Shown piece after piece: positions 15,026 through 21,474 of a DNA stretch of 41,440 bases (the stretch's first letter is position 1; the number at the start of each line of letters is the position of its first letter). This DNA comes from a virus. Below the pieces are notes generated by a model that saw only the letters and a list, made by a program, of their open reading frames with translations, had not been told where the DNA came from and did not search any database. The position numbers were made by a program, and so were the translations under genes. Location: the IMG/VR virus record IMGVR_UViG_3300025407_000008, positions 1-41,440 of that record, one strand, 5' to 3'.

Positions 15026-15380
15026 TCTAGCTACAGTGCTAGAGCATTATGGTGTACGCGTTATGCATCGCCATGGATGGATACCATGTAAGTGCATTAT
15101 GCACGACGACAGTCATGCTAGTGCCGCTTACAACTTAGATACGCAAGGCTACAACTGTCTTGTCTGCCAAATACTTGGTGATGTATATGATGTAGTATCG
15201 CGTATGGAAAACATAAAGGAGTTTAAAGATGTTAAACGCAGAGCAGAAGCAATTGCTCACGGAAGCAGCCGAGAGATACTATCTCAATCTCACACCACAG
15301 GCTCTCTCTTACCTAGAGGCACGCGGCATAACGGAAGCGATAGCAGCCAAGTACCTTCTTGGAAGCGTCGTGGAGCCTAG
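15009..15380 (+). CDS. DNA primase, zinc-binding subunit
   Basis: A 123-residue protein whose first 80 residues match the CHC2 zinc domain of primases: DLATVLEHYGV, then PCKCIMHDD (Cys27, Cys29, His32) and YNCLVCQILGDVYDVV (Cys50, Cys53). The start is GTG 15009 with AAGG upstream; TTG 15015 is an alternative. From about residue 80 the frame overlaps the TOPRIM gene for 152 bases and its sequence becomes Ser/Arg-rich and unlike primase. The catalytic domain is the next gene in the +1 frame. Two-gene primases occur in other actinophages. Confidence 0.75.
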   Translation: MVLKPDLATVLEHYGVRVMHRHGWIPCKCIMHDDSHASAAYNLDTQGYNCLVCQILGDVYDVVSRMENIKEFKDVKRRAEAIAHGSSREILSQSHTTGSLLPRGTRHNGSDSSQVPSWKRRGA

Positions 15381-15864
15381 TGCTGGGCATGAACATTCTG
15401 TTGGAAGATTAAGTATTCCGTATCTTACGCCTACTGGCGTAGTGGGAATGAAGTTTAGGACGATAGATGATGGCACACCAAAATACTTATATCCGACTGG
15501 TCAAAAGGTGGGTCTATTTAACGTTAATGACTTGCACATATACTCTGACACAATTGCCATTTGCGAGGGAGAGATTGACACAATCATTCTTTCGGGCATC
15601 GTGTGCATACCATCAGTTGGTGTTGCAGGAGTGTCTCAATGGAAACCGTGGTTCCCAAAGCTATTTGAAGGCTACTCAAAAGTCCTCATTTTTGCTGACA
15701 ATGATGTCAAAGAGGACGGCAGAAATCCTGGACAAGAACTTGCTAAAAGGATCAAAGAAGATTTAGACAAAGCAACTGTAGTTATGTTGCCAGATAATCA
15801 AGATGTCAATGAGGTGTTTCTTACCCATGGTGTTGAGTGGTTTCGTGATAGAATTAACGCATGA
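15229..15864 (+). CDS. DNA primase, TOPRIM catalytic subunit
   Basis: A 211-residue protein. Residues 1-60 are a helical lead (LTPQALSYLEARGITEAIA, typical of primase after the zinc domain), followed by beta strands with KFRTIDDGTPKYLYP. The TOPRIM core follows: ICEGEIDTII (Glu113) and LIFADND (Asp157, Asp159). It makes RNA primers with the zinc subunit encoded just upstream. AAGGAG lies 8 bases before the ATG, so it is translated independently rather than only by frameshift. It overlaps dcm by 4 bases. Confidence 0.8.
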   Translation: MLNAEQKQLLTEAAERYYLNLTPQALSYLEARGITEAIAAKYLLGSVVEPSAGHEHSVGRLSIPYLTPTGVVGMKFRTIDDGTPKYLYPTGQKVGLFNVNDLHIYSDTIAICEGEIDTIILSGIVCIPSVGVAGVSQWKPWFPKLFEGYSKVLIFADNDVKEDGRNPGQELAKRIKEDLDKATVVMLPDNQDVNEVFLTHGVEWFRDRINA

Positions 15865-16781
15865 GTACATTTGTTTCTTTATTTGCTGGGGTAGGCGGGT
15901 TTGACCTTGGCTTTGAACGAGCAGGACATACTTGTGTGGGTCAAGTAGAGATAGATAAACACGCACAAAAGATACTGAAGAAGCATTGGCCTGATGTGCC
16001 GATGCATGATGATGTAACCACAGCAATTGAATGGGCAAAGGAGATTGATTTAATTGGACGAGTTGACATTGTTTGCGGGGGATTCCCATGCCAAGACGTC
16101 AGCGTCGCTGGCAAGCGTGCTGGAGCAGGAGCTGGGACAAGAAGTGGATTATTTTGGGACGCCATACAATTTGCACAAGAAGTTAAAGCACAAACTATCG
16201 TCTTGGAAAACGTGCCAGGACTTCTATCAAGCAACAACGGACGCGATTTCGGAGTTGTCCTCACTGAATTGGCCAACGCAGGGTATCGCCACATTGAGTG
16301 GAGAGTTTTGGATTCGCAATTCTTCGGAGTACCCCAACGACGCCGTAGAGTCTTCATTGTCGGAAGTACTATTGACAGAAGCAGACAGCCGGTATTCATT
16401 GAGTCAGAAAGCGGCAGAGGGAATCCTACGCCGAGCAAACAACCGAGGAAAAAAGTTACCAGAAAAACTGCAAGCAGCCTTGGAACAAGTAGCGTTGAAC
16501 TAGGCAGTGGAAAAGATATTGCCAACACTATTCCAGCTGAGCTATACCATCATGGATCAGTAGTAAATCAAGATGCTAACAATGGACATGTTGTTATTAA
16601 AGGTTTTACTCCATCATCCTTTGCTAATTATCAAGAAGGAACTGGAACTTTAAGAGCCAATGGTGGTGACTTGGGGGGGGGGCAGCGAAACATTGTTGGT
16701 ACGCTCCAAGCAAGAGATTACAAGGGAATAGGAAACCAATACGTGGCGGAGAATAAACTTGTGGTTCACGAAAAGCCGTAG
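15861..16781 (+). CDS. C5-cytosine DNA methyltransferase, motifs I-VIII (first piece of split gene)
   Basis: A 306-residue protein carrying motif I FAGVGGFDLGF (8-18), motif IV GGFPCQDVS with catalytic Cys77, motif VI ENVPG (116-120) and motif VIII QRRRRVFIVG (159-168), then a long variable region with TLRANGGDLGGG and GTLQARDYKGIGNQYV. Motifs IX and X are missing; they are in the next frame at 16759-17142. The break is one base: the text runs ENKLVVHEKP-stop here and RRAQSVDDYETW in the other frame. It methylates cytosine, probably to protect phage DNA from host restriction. It could be a natural two-subunit enzyme of the AquI type or a frameshifted gene. Confidence 0.85.
   Translation: MSTFVSLFAGVGGFDLGFERAGHTCVGQVEIDKHAQKILKKHWPDVPMHDDVTTAIEWAKEIDLIGRVDIVCGGFPCQDVSVAGKRAGAGAGTRSGLFWDAIQFAQEVKAQTIVLENVPGLLSSNNGRDFGVVLTELANAGYRHIEWRVLDSQFFGVPQRRRRVFIVGSTIDRSRQPVFIESESGRGNPTPSKQPRKKVTRKTASSLGTSSVELGSGKDIANTIPAELYHHGSVVNQDANNGHVVIKGFTPSSFANYQEGTGTLRANGGDLGGGQRNIVGTLQARDYKGIGNQYVAENKLVVHEKP
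16054..16503 (+). CDS. Probable overprinted gene within the methyltransferase (+1 frame)
   Basis: A 150-codon frame lies entirely inside the methyltransferase piece. Its product resembles a phage protein family I know as separate hypothetical proteins: LFAGDSHAKTSASLAS at the start, SSWKTCQ, NWPTQGIATLSGEFW in the middle and SEVLLTEADSRYSLSQKAAEGILRRA near the end, then RGKKLPEKLQAALEQVA. A stop (16051-16053) directly precedes the TTG at 16054, and AAAGGAG lies about 12 bases upstream. It may be real dual coding or a shadow of a conserved gene that has entered databases. Function unknown. Confidence 0.4.
   Translation: MDELTLFAGDSHAKTSASLASVLEQELGQEVDYFGTPYNLHKKLKHKLSSWKTCQDFYQATTDAISELSSLNWPTQGIATLSGEFWIRNSSEYPNDAVESSLSEVLLTEADSRYSLSQKAAEGILRRANNRGKKLPEKLQAALEQVALN
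16673..16682 (+). repeat. G10 homopolymer in the methyltransferase variable region
   Basis: Ten consecutive G bases encode part of LGGG. The present length keeps frame 0 open on both sides; loss of one G leads to a TAG, and gain of one G to a TAA, within about 75 bases. Such tracts are prone to slippage. Confidence 0.9.
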
Positions 16782-17142
16782 GGCGCAAAGTGTTGATGAC
16801 TATGAAACGTGGATACAGGGGGGGGTGGCACCTACTTTGAATGCTTTTGACAATGGTGATGTAAGGGCTACTGTTATTATATTTCATCCACATAGATCAG
16901 ATGGCGCAAGAATTCAAGGCAAAACAATGAATACTCTTACAAGTTTTATGGGAACAGGTGGTTTAAATACTTCAATGGTTGCAAATGATGTAGATGTACG
17001 TCGCCTTACCCCAGTTGAATGTGAAAGACTACAAGGCTTTCCTGATGGTTGGACTGACGAACAGGCAGATAGTCACCGCTATAAGCAAATGGGTAACGCT
17101 GTTACCGTCAACGTTGTTGAGTGGATTGGTAAGCGTTTGTGA
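16759..17142 (+). CDS. C5-cytosine DNA methyltransferase, motifs IX-X (second piece of split gene)
   Basis: A 127-residue protein with the end of the target-recognition region (QSVDDYETWIQGGVAPTLNA, TMNTLTSFMGTGG), motif IX RRLTPVECERLQGFPDGWT and motif X RYKQMGNAVTVNV. The TTG at 16759 has GGAG at 16748-16751, a good ribosome site, and lies 23 bases inside the first piece, so the two may be translated as coupled subunits. A G8 run at 16818-16825 lies in the coding part. If the split is not real, a single base change near 16775-16782 would restore one enzyme of about 427 residues. Confidence 0.8.
   Translation: MWFTKSRRAQSVDDYETWIQGGVAPTLNAFDNGDVRATVIIFHPHRSDGARIQGKTMNTLTSFMGTGGLNTSMVANDVDVRRLTPVECERLQGFPDGWTDEQADSHRYKQMGNAVTVNVVEWIGKRL
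16818..16825 (+). repeat. G8 homopolymer in the second methyltransferase piece
   Basis: Eight G bases encode Gly-Gly and run into a GTG (16825), an alternative in-frame start. The frame is coherent before and after the tract at its present length. Confidence 0.85.
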
Positions 17143-17711
17143 CAACTATAGCCGCCATTGAAGGCCCTGATTGGGTGATGATCGGAGCTGATTCTCAATC
17201 CTCTAGCGAGGATGGCTTTAGTATCAATATACCCAATGGCAAAGTATTTAAGAATAACAATCTTGTTTTTGCTATGGCTGGGTCAGTACGCGGCATCAAC
17301 ATTCTTGAGCATGACTTTGTACCACCACAAATCAATGGCAAGGACATAGATAAGTACATTACTAGGCAACTTATTCCAGCCATTCGTAAAGCTTTTTTAG
17401 ATGCAGGTTATGAATTTAGCAAGGCTGAGTCTGCGGTTGAGCATGACAACATTATTATTGTGGCAGTCAAAGGCAAACTTTATTGCATCAATGAGGACTA
17501 CTCATGGGAACGTAACGCCGACAATCTCTATGTAGCTGGCAGTGGTGAGAAGTTTGCTCTTGGTGCTATGACTGCTCTTGGCGGTGGCACACTTATTGAC
17601 GATGCAGTTAAGGCTCGCAAGATCATCACAAAAGCCTTACAAATCGCTAGTAAATACGACTCTTTTACCGGTGGCAAGATAACTGTTAACTTAATTCAGG
17701 AAGCCAAGTGA
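17139..17711 (+). CDS. Proteasome-like Ntn hydrolase (HslV/beta-subunit type)
   Basis: A 190-residue protein starting MTTIAAIEG. Removing Met exposes a Thr nucleophile; counting from it, Asp17 is in GADSQSS and a Lys at 34 is in NGKVFK, close to the T1/D17/K33 set of proteasome beta subunits. VFAMAGSVRG, IIIVAVKGKLYCIN and LYVAGSGEKFALGAM are further family marks. GTG 17139 overlaps the methyltransferase stop. Such genes occur in other actinophages with unknown targets. It could form its own protease ring or act with host proteins. No separate ATPase or alpha subunit is seen. Confidence 0.75.
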   Translation: MTTIAAIEGPDWVMIGADSQSSSEDGFSINIPNGKVFKNNNLVFAMAGSVRGINILEHDFVPPQINGKDIDKYITRQLIPAIRKAFLDAGYEFSKAESAVEHDNIIIVAVKGKLYCINEDYSWERNADNLYVAGSGEKFALGAMTALGGGTLIDDAVKARKIITKALQIASKYDSFTGGKITVNLIQEAK

Positions 17712-17903
17712 ATGCCCACCTTTATGTATGGCCCAAAGGATGGCGCAGAAGTGCCAGAAATTTTTTGGGTATTGGATCAGATTGAAATGGTGCAACACCT
17801 TACTGATAACAAGCGTGTGATATACTGTTATGAGCTGAATGAAGCAGATAAAAACTATTATTTTAGAGGGCAATTCAACGACGATCTAGGGGGAGATGAA
17901 TGA
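17712..17903 (+). CDS. Small acidic hypothetical protein
   Basis: A 63-residue protein starting directly after the previous stop and overlapping the next gene by 4 bases (ATGA). It looks like a small alpha/beta fold (FWVLDQIEMVQHLTDNKRVI, then YCYELNEADKNYYFRGQF). No family recognised. Its stop-start coupling on both sides suggests constant co-expression with the proteasome-like and DUF1599 proteins. Confidence 0.65.
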   Translation: MPTFMYGPKDGAEVPEIFWVLDQIEMVQHLTDNKRVIYCYELNEADKNYYFRGQFNDDLGGDE

Positions 17904-18277
17904 GTGAGCGAGGATATGGAAATAGCGTTAAAGTTATTGACCGATTTGGGATTCAACATAGTGAAGATACAAAGCCCAAATCAAATCACAATTCAAATCC
18001 CGCCTTTGCATCCGCAGTCTGGGAAGTGATGGATGAAATTGGTAATCTCCTTATTACGAAACAGCAGGACTATGGTCCAGGTAATGTTAATAACGCTTAT
18101 GGTGGGCCTATCAACGGTCTTCTTGTACGCATTGGCGATAAGTTTGAACGTCTCAAGAATTTGTTCACAAGCAAGGAAACACCTAAGCATGAGTCTATTG
18201 AAGACTCGTTCAAAGATATGGCGAACTACGCCGTGATTGCGCTAATGGTACAGAGAGGTACTTGGCCCAAACAATGA
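17900..18277 (+). CDS. DUF1599 (nucleotide modification associated domain 1) protein
   Basis: A 125-residue protein. From about residue 40 it has KQQDYGPGNVNNAYGGPING, LVRIGDKFERLKNLF and SIEDSFKDMANYAVIALM, the core of the DUF1599/Nmad1 family. The repeated acidic helices resemble all-alpha NTP pyrophosphatases such as MazG, so a role in nucleotide metabolism or DNA modification is likely. A cytosine methyltransferase lies three genes upstream. ATGA overlaps couple it on both sides. Confidence 0.8.
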   Translation: MSERGYGNSVKVIDRFGIQHSEDTKPKSNHNSNPAFASAVWEVMDEIGNLLITKQQDYGPGNVNNAYGGPINGLLVRIGDKFERLKNLFTSKETPKHESIEDSFKDMANYAVIALMVQRGTWPKQ

Positions 18278-19011
18278 AAACAATAGTTATCCTTAGTGAC
18301 TTACAAAGCCCATACCATGACGTTGGCGCAACCAACGCTATCAAGAAATTCATTCGTGCTTATCAACCCGATGTAGTTGCTACATGTGGAGATGAGATTG
18401 ACTTCCCACAGATTAGCCGATGGGAAGAAGGCGGGGAAGGTGAGTGGCAACGGGATTTAGGTCGTCATCGTGACATTACTGTTAAGTTACTAGAGGATTT
18501 AACTGTTGAGCATATGGTACGCAGTAACCATAGCGACAGACTATACAATAAAATTAAATCAAAGGTGCCAGGCTTTCTTGGCTTACCTGAATTAGAAATT
18601 GAACAATTCTTACGCTTAGATGAACTTGGTATTGAGTACCATCATGATCCATTTGAGATAGCTCCTGGCTGGCTACTCATGCACGGGGATGAAGGTAACG
18701 TACAACCGACTGCCGGTGCTACAGCATTGGGTCTTGCTAAGCGTGCTGGTATGTCGGTTGCTTGTGGACATACACATAGAGCAGGACTGACACACCATAC
18801 ACAAGGTTGGGCAGGTAAGACTAGAACTGTATGGGGCATGGAACTTGGTAACCTCATGGACTATCGCTATGCTCGTTATATTAAAGCTGGTTTGTTTACT
18901 TGGAACAAAGGTTTTGGCATTCTCCATGTAGATGGGCAGAATGTAGTACCGCAGCTCGTACCTATCGTTAAAAATAGTTTTGTTGTTGACGGCAAGGTTT
19001 GGCGTTGGTAA
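18274..19011 (+). CDS. Calcineurin-like metallophosphoesterase
   Basis: A 245-residue protein with the two-metal phosphoesterase motifs in order: LSDLQSPYHD (Asp9, with Gln in place of the usual His), CGDEID (Asp40), RSNHSDR (Asn-His), LLMHGDE and CGHTHRAG. The Gln variant is common in phage members. ATG 18274 overlaps the previous stop and is preferred to TTG 18262. It could remove phosphates from nucleotides or DNA ends, or open 2',3'-cyclic ends of RNA. The substrate cannot be told. Confidence 0.8.
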   Translation: MKTIVILSDLQSPYHDVGATNAIKKFIRAYQPDVVATCGDEIDFPQISRWEEGGEGEWQRDLGRHRDITVKLLEDLTVEHMVRSNHSDRLYNKIKSKVPGFLGLPELEIEQFLRLDELGIEYHHDPFEIAPGWLLMHGDEGNVQPTAGATALGLAKRAGMSVACGHTHRAGLTHHTQGWAGKTRTVWGMELGNLMDYRYARYIKAGLFTWNKGFGILHVDGQNVVPQLVPIVKNSFVVDGKVWRW

Positions 19012-19481
19012 TGATTGAAATTAAAATGTCTCATGGCGACTTATCTTTTGCCACGATTGAAGCGGTTGCTCGCTTTAATTACAACAGAGCCAAAGGTAAT
19101 GATGCTACGCAAGGCCATGCTCCCACTTGGGTTGAGCAGGTAGCGCGTGAGATTAGTGGTTGCTTGGGTGAGATAGCGATTGCTAGATGGCAGGATAAAT
19201 ACCCATTTGCTTTATTTGAAGAGCGTAAGATGGGCGATGTTGGAGAGTTTGAAGTACGCACAACGGCTTACTCTAGCGGTAAATTACTCATCAACCATGA
19301 CGATGATCCATCCCGTAAGTACCTTTTGGTAACCTTACCTACGCACTATGTAGCTTGTATTCATGGCTGGATGTATGGCTATGAGGCGCAGACAGAGCAG
19401 TTCTACAACACTACTATGCGTGCGCCAGTCTTTGCTGTTCAACAAAAATACCTTAAGCCACCTGAGACTATCTATGGATAA
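19011..19481 (+). CDS. Hypothetical protein, possible restriction-endonuclease-like fold
   Basis: A 156-residue protein. GCLGEIAIARWQ (Glu), then GDVGEFEVRTTAYSSGKLLI with an Asp and a Glu-x-Arg, and a strand RKYLLVTLP, suggest the E...D...(E)xR layout of PD-(D/E)XK-type folds, but the Lys is replaced by Arg, so this is tentative. ATG 19011 overlaps the preceding TAA. The end overlaps the sigma-like gene by 8 bases. Similar phage proteins are annotated only as hypothetical. Confidence 0.55.
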   Translation: MIEIKMSHGDLSFATIEAVARFNYNRAKGNDATQGHAPTWVEQVAREISGCLGEIAIARWQDKYPFALFEERKMGDVGEFEVRTTAYSSGKLLINHDDDPSRKYLLVTLPTHYVACIHGWMYGYEAQTEQFYNTTMRAPVFAVQQKYLKPPETIYG

Positions 19482-20112
19482 CTGGGTAGAAGAAGCATCC
19501 GATATTGCGTCTCAAGTAGCACGCACTGTTCACCGCAAATATCACACATACTTTGACGTGTCTGATGTACGCCAAGAGTTAATGGTATGGATCTTGCGCC
19601 GTGATAAAAAAGTAAAGCAGTGGCTTAACCATGAACAGTCATCTGAAGAATACAAGGGTGGAATTAAGCAGCTTGGTAAGACACTATCCAGGCACGCTGA
19701 TCGTTATTGTCGCAAGCGCAAAGCGCAATCACTTGGATATTCTATTGAAGATGAGGCTTACTACTCACCTATTACTTTATCTGAATTACTTCCATTTGTA
19801 TGGGCTGATGTAGTTGAGACACGCGACGCTACCAAGCCACGCGTATCCGGTGGTGGTAACCCCGCTGAAGGTGGCAATTATGTTGTTCAATTGCTAGACA
19901 TTCGCAAGGCGTTAGCCAAGTTGGATGAGATGGATCGGGATGTATTACAGCTTAAGTTTGAGCATCAACTTACCTTTAGCCAGATAGCAGAGGAGTTGGA
20001 AGTCAGCGACACTACCGCACACCGCAAGGTGGATGGTGCTTTGCGTAGGCTTAACAACCATTTAGGTGGGCAGTCACCATTTACAGCAGAGGTGCCAGAA
20101 GATGACGTATGA
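19474..20112 (+). CDS. Sigma-70-like transcription factor
   Basis: A 212-residue protein. The N-terminal part (FDVSDVRQELMVWILRRDKK) looks like sigma region 2, and the end carries a clear region 4 helix-turn-helix: LDEMDRDVLQLKFEHQLTFS, QIAEELEVSDTTAHRKVDGA, then LRRLNNHL. A basic, Arg/Lys-rich middle joins them. The ATG at 19474 overlaps the previous stop. It could direct host RNA polymerase to late phage promoters. If so, it may work with the WhiB-like protein on the other strand, since host WhiB proteins bind the primary sigma factor. That link is inference. Confidence 0.75.
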   Translation: MDNWVEEASDIASQVARTVHRKYHTYFDVSDVRQELMVWILRRDKKVKQWLNHEQSSEEYKGGIKQLGKTLSRHADRYCRKRKAQSLGYSIEDEAYYSPITLSELLPFVWADVVETRDATKPRVSGGGNPAEGGNYVVQLLDIRKALAKLDEMDRDVLQLKFEHQLTFSQIAEELEVSDTTAHRKVDGALRRLNNHLGGQSPFTAEVPEDDV

Positions 20113-20233
20113 GAAGCCGATCCACCATCCAGACTGCTATACTGAGATACGCAAATCACTGGGTCATTCATATTATGAACTGATATGGAATTGTGTAGAT
20201 GAATGTAAGTTGGGAGTATTAAATGAAGATTAA
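20102..20233 (+). CDS. Very small hypothetical protein
   Basis: A 43-residue protein (MTYEKPIHHPDCYTEIRKSL at the start) overlapping the sigma-like gene by 11 bases and the next gene by 11 bases. It has four Cys/His pairs loosely spaced (HHPDC, NCVDEC), which may bind a metal. The tight overlaps and a good ribosome site within the sigma gene support it as real. Not recognised. Confidence 0.5.
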   Translation: MTYEKPIHHPDCYTEIRKSLGHSYYELIWNCVDECKLGVLNED

Positions 20234-20351
20234 ATTCTTTCATGGCATAACAAGTTACTGGGGTTTTGGTATTGACTATGACCCGCATGATCGTGCCTTT
20301 ATGATGAATGCTTTTCGTTGGTACATTGGCTTTGAGATTTGGACTAAGTAA
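20223..20351 (+). CDS. Very small aromatic-rich protein
   Basis: A 42-residue protein (MKIKFFHGITSYWGFGIDYD), very rich in Phe, Tyr and Trp, ending FEIWTK. Short proteins starting MKIKFFH are seen in other actinophages, usually as hypothetical. GGGAG lies 6 bases before the ATG. The stop overlaps the next start (TAATG). Confidence 0.55.
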   Translation: MKIKFFHGITSYWGFGIDYDPHDRAFMMNAFRWYIGFEIWTK

Positions 20352-20530
20352 TGCCTAGTTATGAATACAGATGCGCCAAGTGCGCCACGCAATATGAGGT
20401 AGAGCGTAGTATCCATGCCGAGGCATCGGATCCGATATGTTGTAATACGCCTATGAACAGAGTATACTCAGCTTCACCTGTTAGGTTCAACGGCACCGGT
20501 TTCTACACCACCGATCATCCTAAAAGATAG
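20351..20530 (+). CDS. FmdB-family zinc-ribbon protein
   Basis: A 59-residue protein: MPSYEYRCAKCATQYEVERS at the start, CxxC at 8-11, a CC pair at 30-31 and the typical end VRFNGTGFYTTD. The family normally has a second CxxC; here it is Cys30-Cys31, so the second knuckle is altered. FmdB-type proteins are small putative regulators of unknown mechanism. It is the last gene of the replication unit, 27 bases before the terminator. Confidence 0.8.
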   Translation: MPSYEYRCAKCATQYEVERSIHAEASDPICCNTPMNRVYSASPVRFNGTGFYTTDHPKR

Positions 20531-20557
20531 GTTTGGGTAAGGGGAAGTACCCAAAGC

Positions 20558-20587
20558 AAAAGCCACCGATAAATCTCGGTGGCTTTT
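20558..20587. terminator. Bidirectional rho-independent terminator
   Basis: AAAAGCCACCGA (20558-20569) pairs with TCGGTGGCTTTT (20576-20587) around TAAATC. The 12-bp stem has T4 at one end on each strand, so it can stop both the + strand replication unit and the - strand unit that ends at 20614. Confidence 0.9.
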
Positions 20588-20613
20588 CTCTTGCCGCTAC
20601 AAGCCTGGAAGGG

Positions 20614-21474
20614 TTAGCGAGCGGCAATCCTGTTGTTTACATAGGCTTCTTTAAGTTTATCCATCCATTGTACACAAGCATCCACGTCTTCGTCAAGCGT
20701 GAGATAGCCGTACAGCTCTGTGTTATCTAGCCATTGAGTAATGCCAAGCTCTCGCAAGCGTCGGCTAAAGATAACGTATTCATAGTCATCGGTTCCATCA
20801 ACATACTTGATCTTTGGGAGTATGTCTTGACGGATGAGATATGTACAGTGAACGACGTCACACTTGATAAGCCCTCTGACTTCGCCGTTGAGGATACGAT
20901 AATACGCGTAGTTGTCTTGATAGTAACCCGTTGGGCTGGCAATATTGTGGTAGTTGGCATAAGGCTTATGTTCCTCTTTCCCTAGAGCGTAGCGGATAAG
21001 GGGTGCCACCACTGGTTGATTGTATGATACTAATTTCTTGAGCGTGTGAGGTAATACAAAGTTGTCCACGTCGCAGGTGTAGTAGAAGTCTGTCTCCCAA
21101 AAGCGTGCTTTATCTATGCCTTCTTGGCGAAGCGCTCCCAGCGCCTTAAACCTTTCGGCATTCCACTCATGTACGCCGTAGTTCTGTACAGGCGTAGCTA
21201 TGTCGGAGTCATCTACTTCAATAGAAGCCCACTCATACCATGATCTGTCGCTTTCATAGGTAAATGGGCTTTCACGACGCACCTGTTGATCGTCTATCCA
21301 TCTGTGGATAACATTCGCAGTTGCGTCGTTATTATTATTGGTTCTGAAATATAGATAGACTCTGTTGCGTGGGTATTCCAAGTCATCTAGGTTGCGCTTA
21401 AGCCACTCAGGCAGGATCTTTTCCTTATCCTTTGCCAATATATGGATCAGCACCTTTGGCTTTTGTAATTCCAT
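20614..21474 (-). CDS. Glycosyltransferase, GT-A type
   Basis: A 286-residue protein. KVLIHILAKDKEKILPEWLK at the start, then VYLYFRTNNNND and the metal-binding CDVDNFVLP (as in Asp-x-Asp enzymes) mark a GT-A fold of the Anp1/PLOD-like kind. A C-terminal region has DDYEYVIFSRRLRELG. ATG 21474 overlaps the stop of the transglycosylase (TGATG) and has AAGGGA upstream, so the longer in-frame starts are not used. This is the second glycosyltransferase of the genome and of a different family from the first. Likely targets are virion proteins or host wall glycans. Confidence 0.75.
   Translation of the reverse strand: MELQKPKVLIHILAKDKEKILPEWLKRNLDDLEYPRNRVYLYFRTNNNNDATANVIHRWIDDQQVRRESPFTYESDRSWYEWASIEVDDSDIATPVQNYGVHEWNAERFKALGALRQEGIDKARFWETDFYYTCDVDNFVLPHTLKKLVSYNQPVVAPLIRYALGKEEHKPYANYHNIASPTGYYQDNYAYYRILNGEVRGLIKCDVVHCTYLIRQDILPKIKYVDGTDDYEYVIFSRRLRELGITQWLDNTELYGYLTLDEDVDACVQWMDKLKEAYVNNRIAAR

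Noticed and set aside
15009-15380. Programmed frameshift joining the two primase genes
   Set aside because: The TOPRIM gene has its own AAGGAG and ATG, and no slippery sequence is visible in the overlap. Independent starts explain the arrangement.
15941-16528. 195-codon - strand frame opposite the methyltransferase
   Set aside because: No start context or family resemblance; Ser/Leu/Cys-rich text is typical of an antisense shadow.
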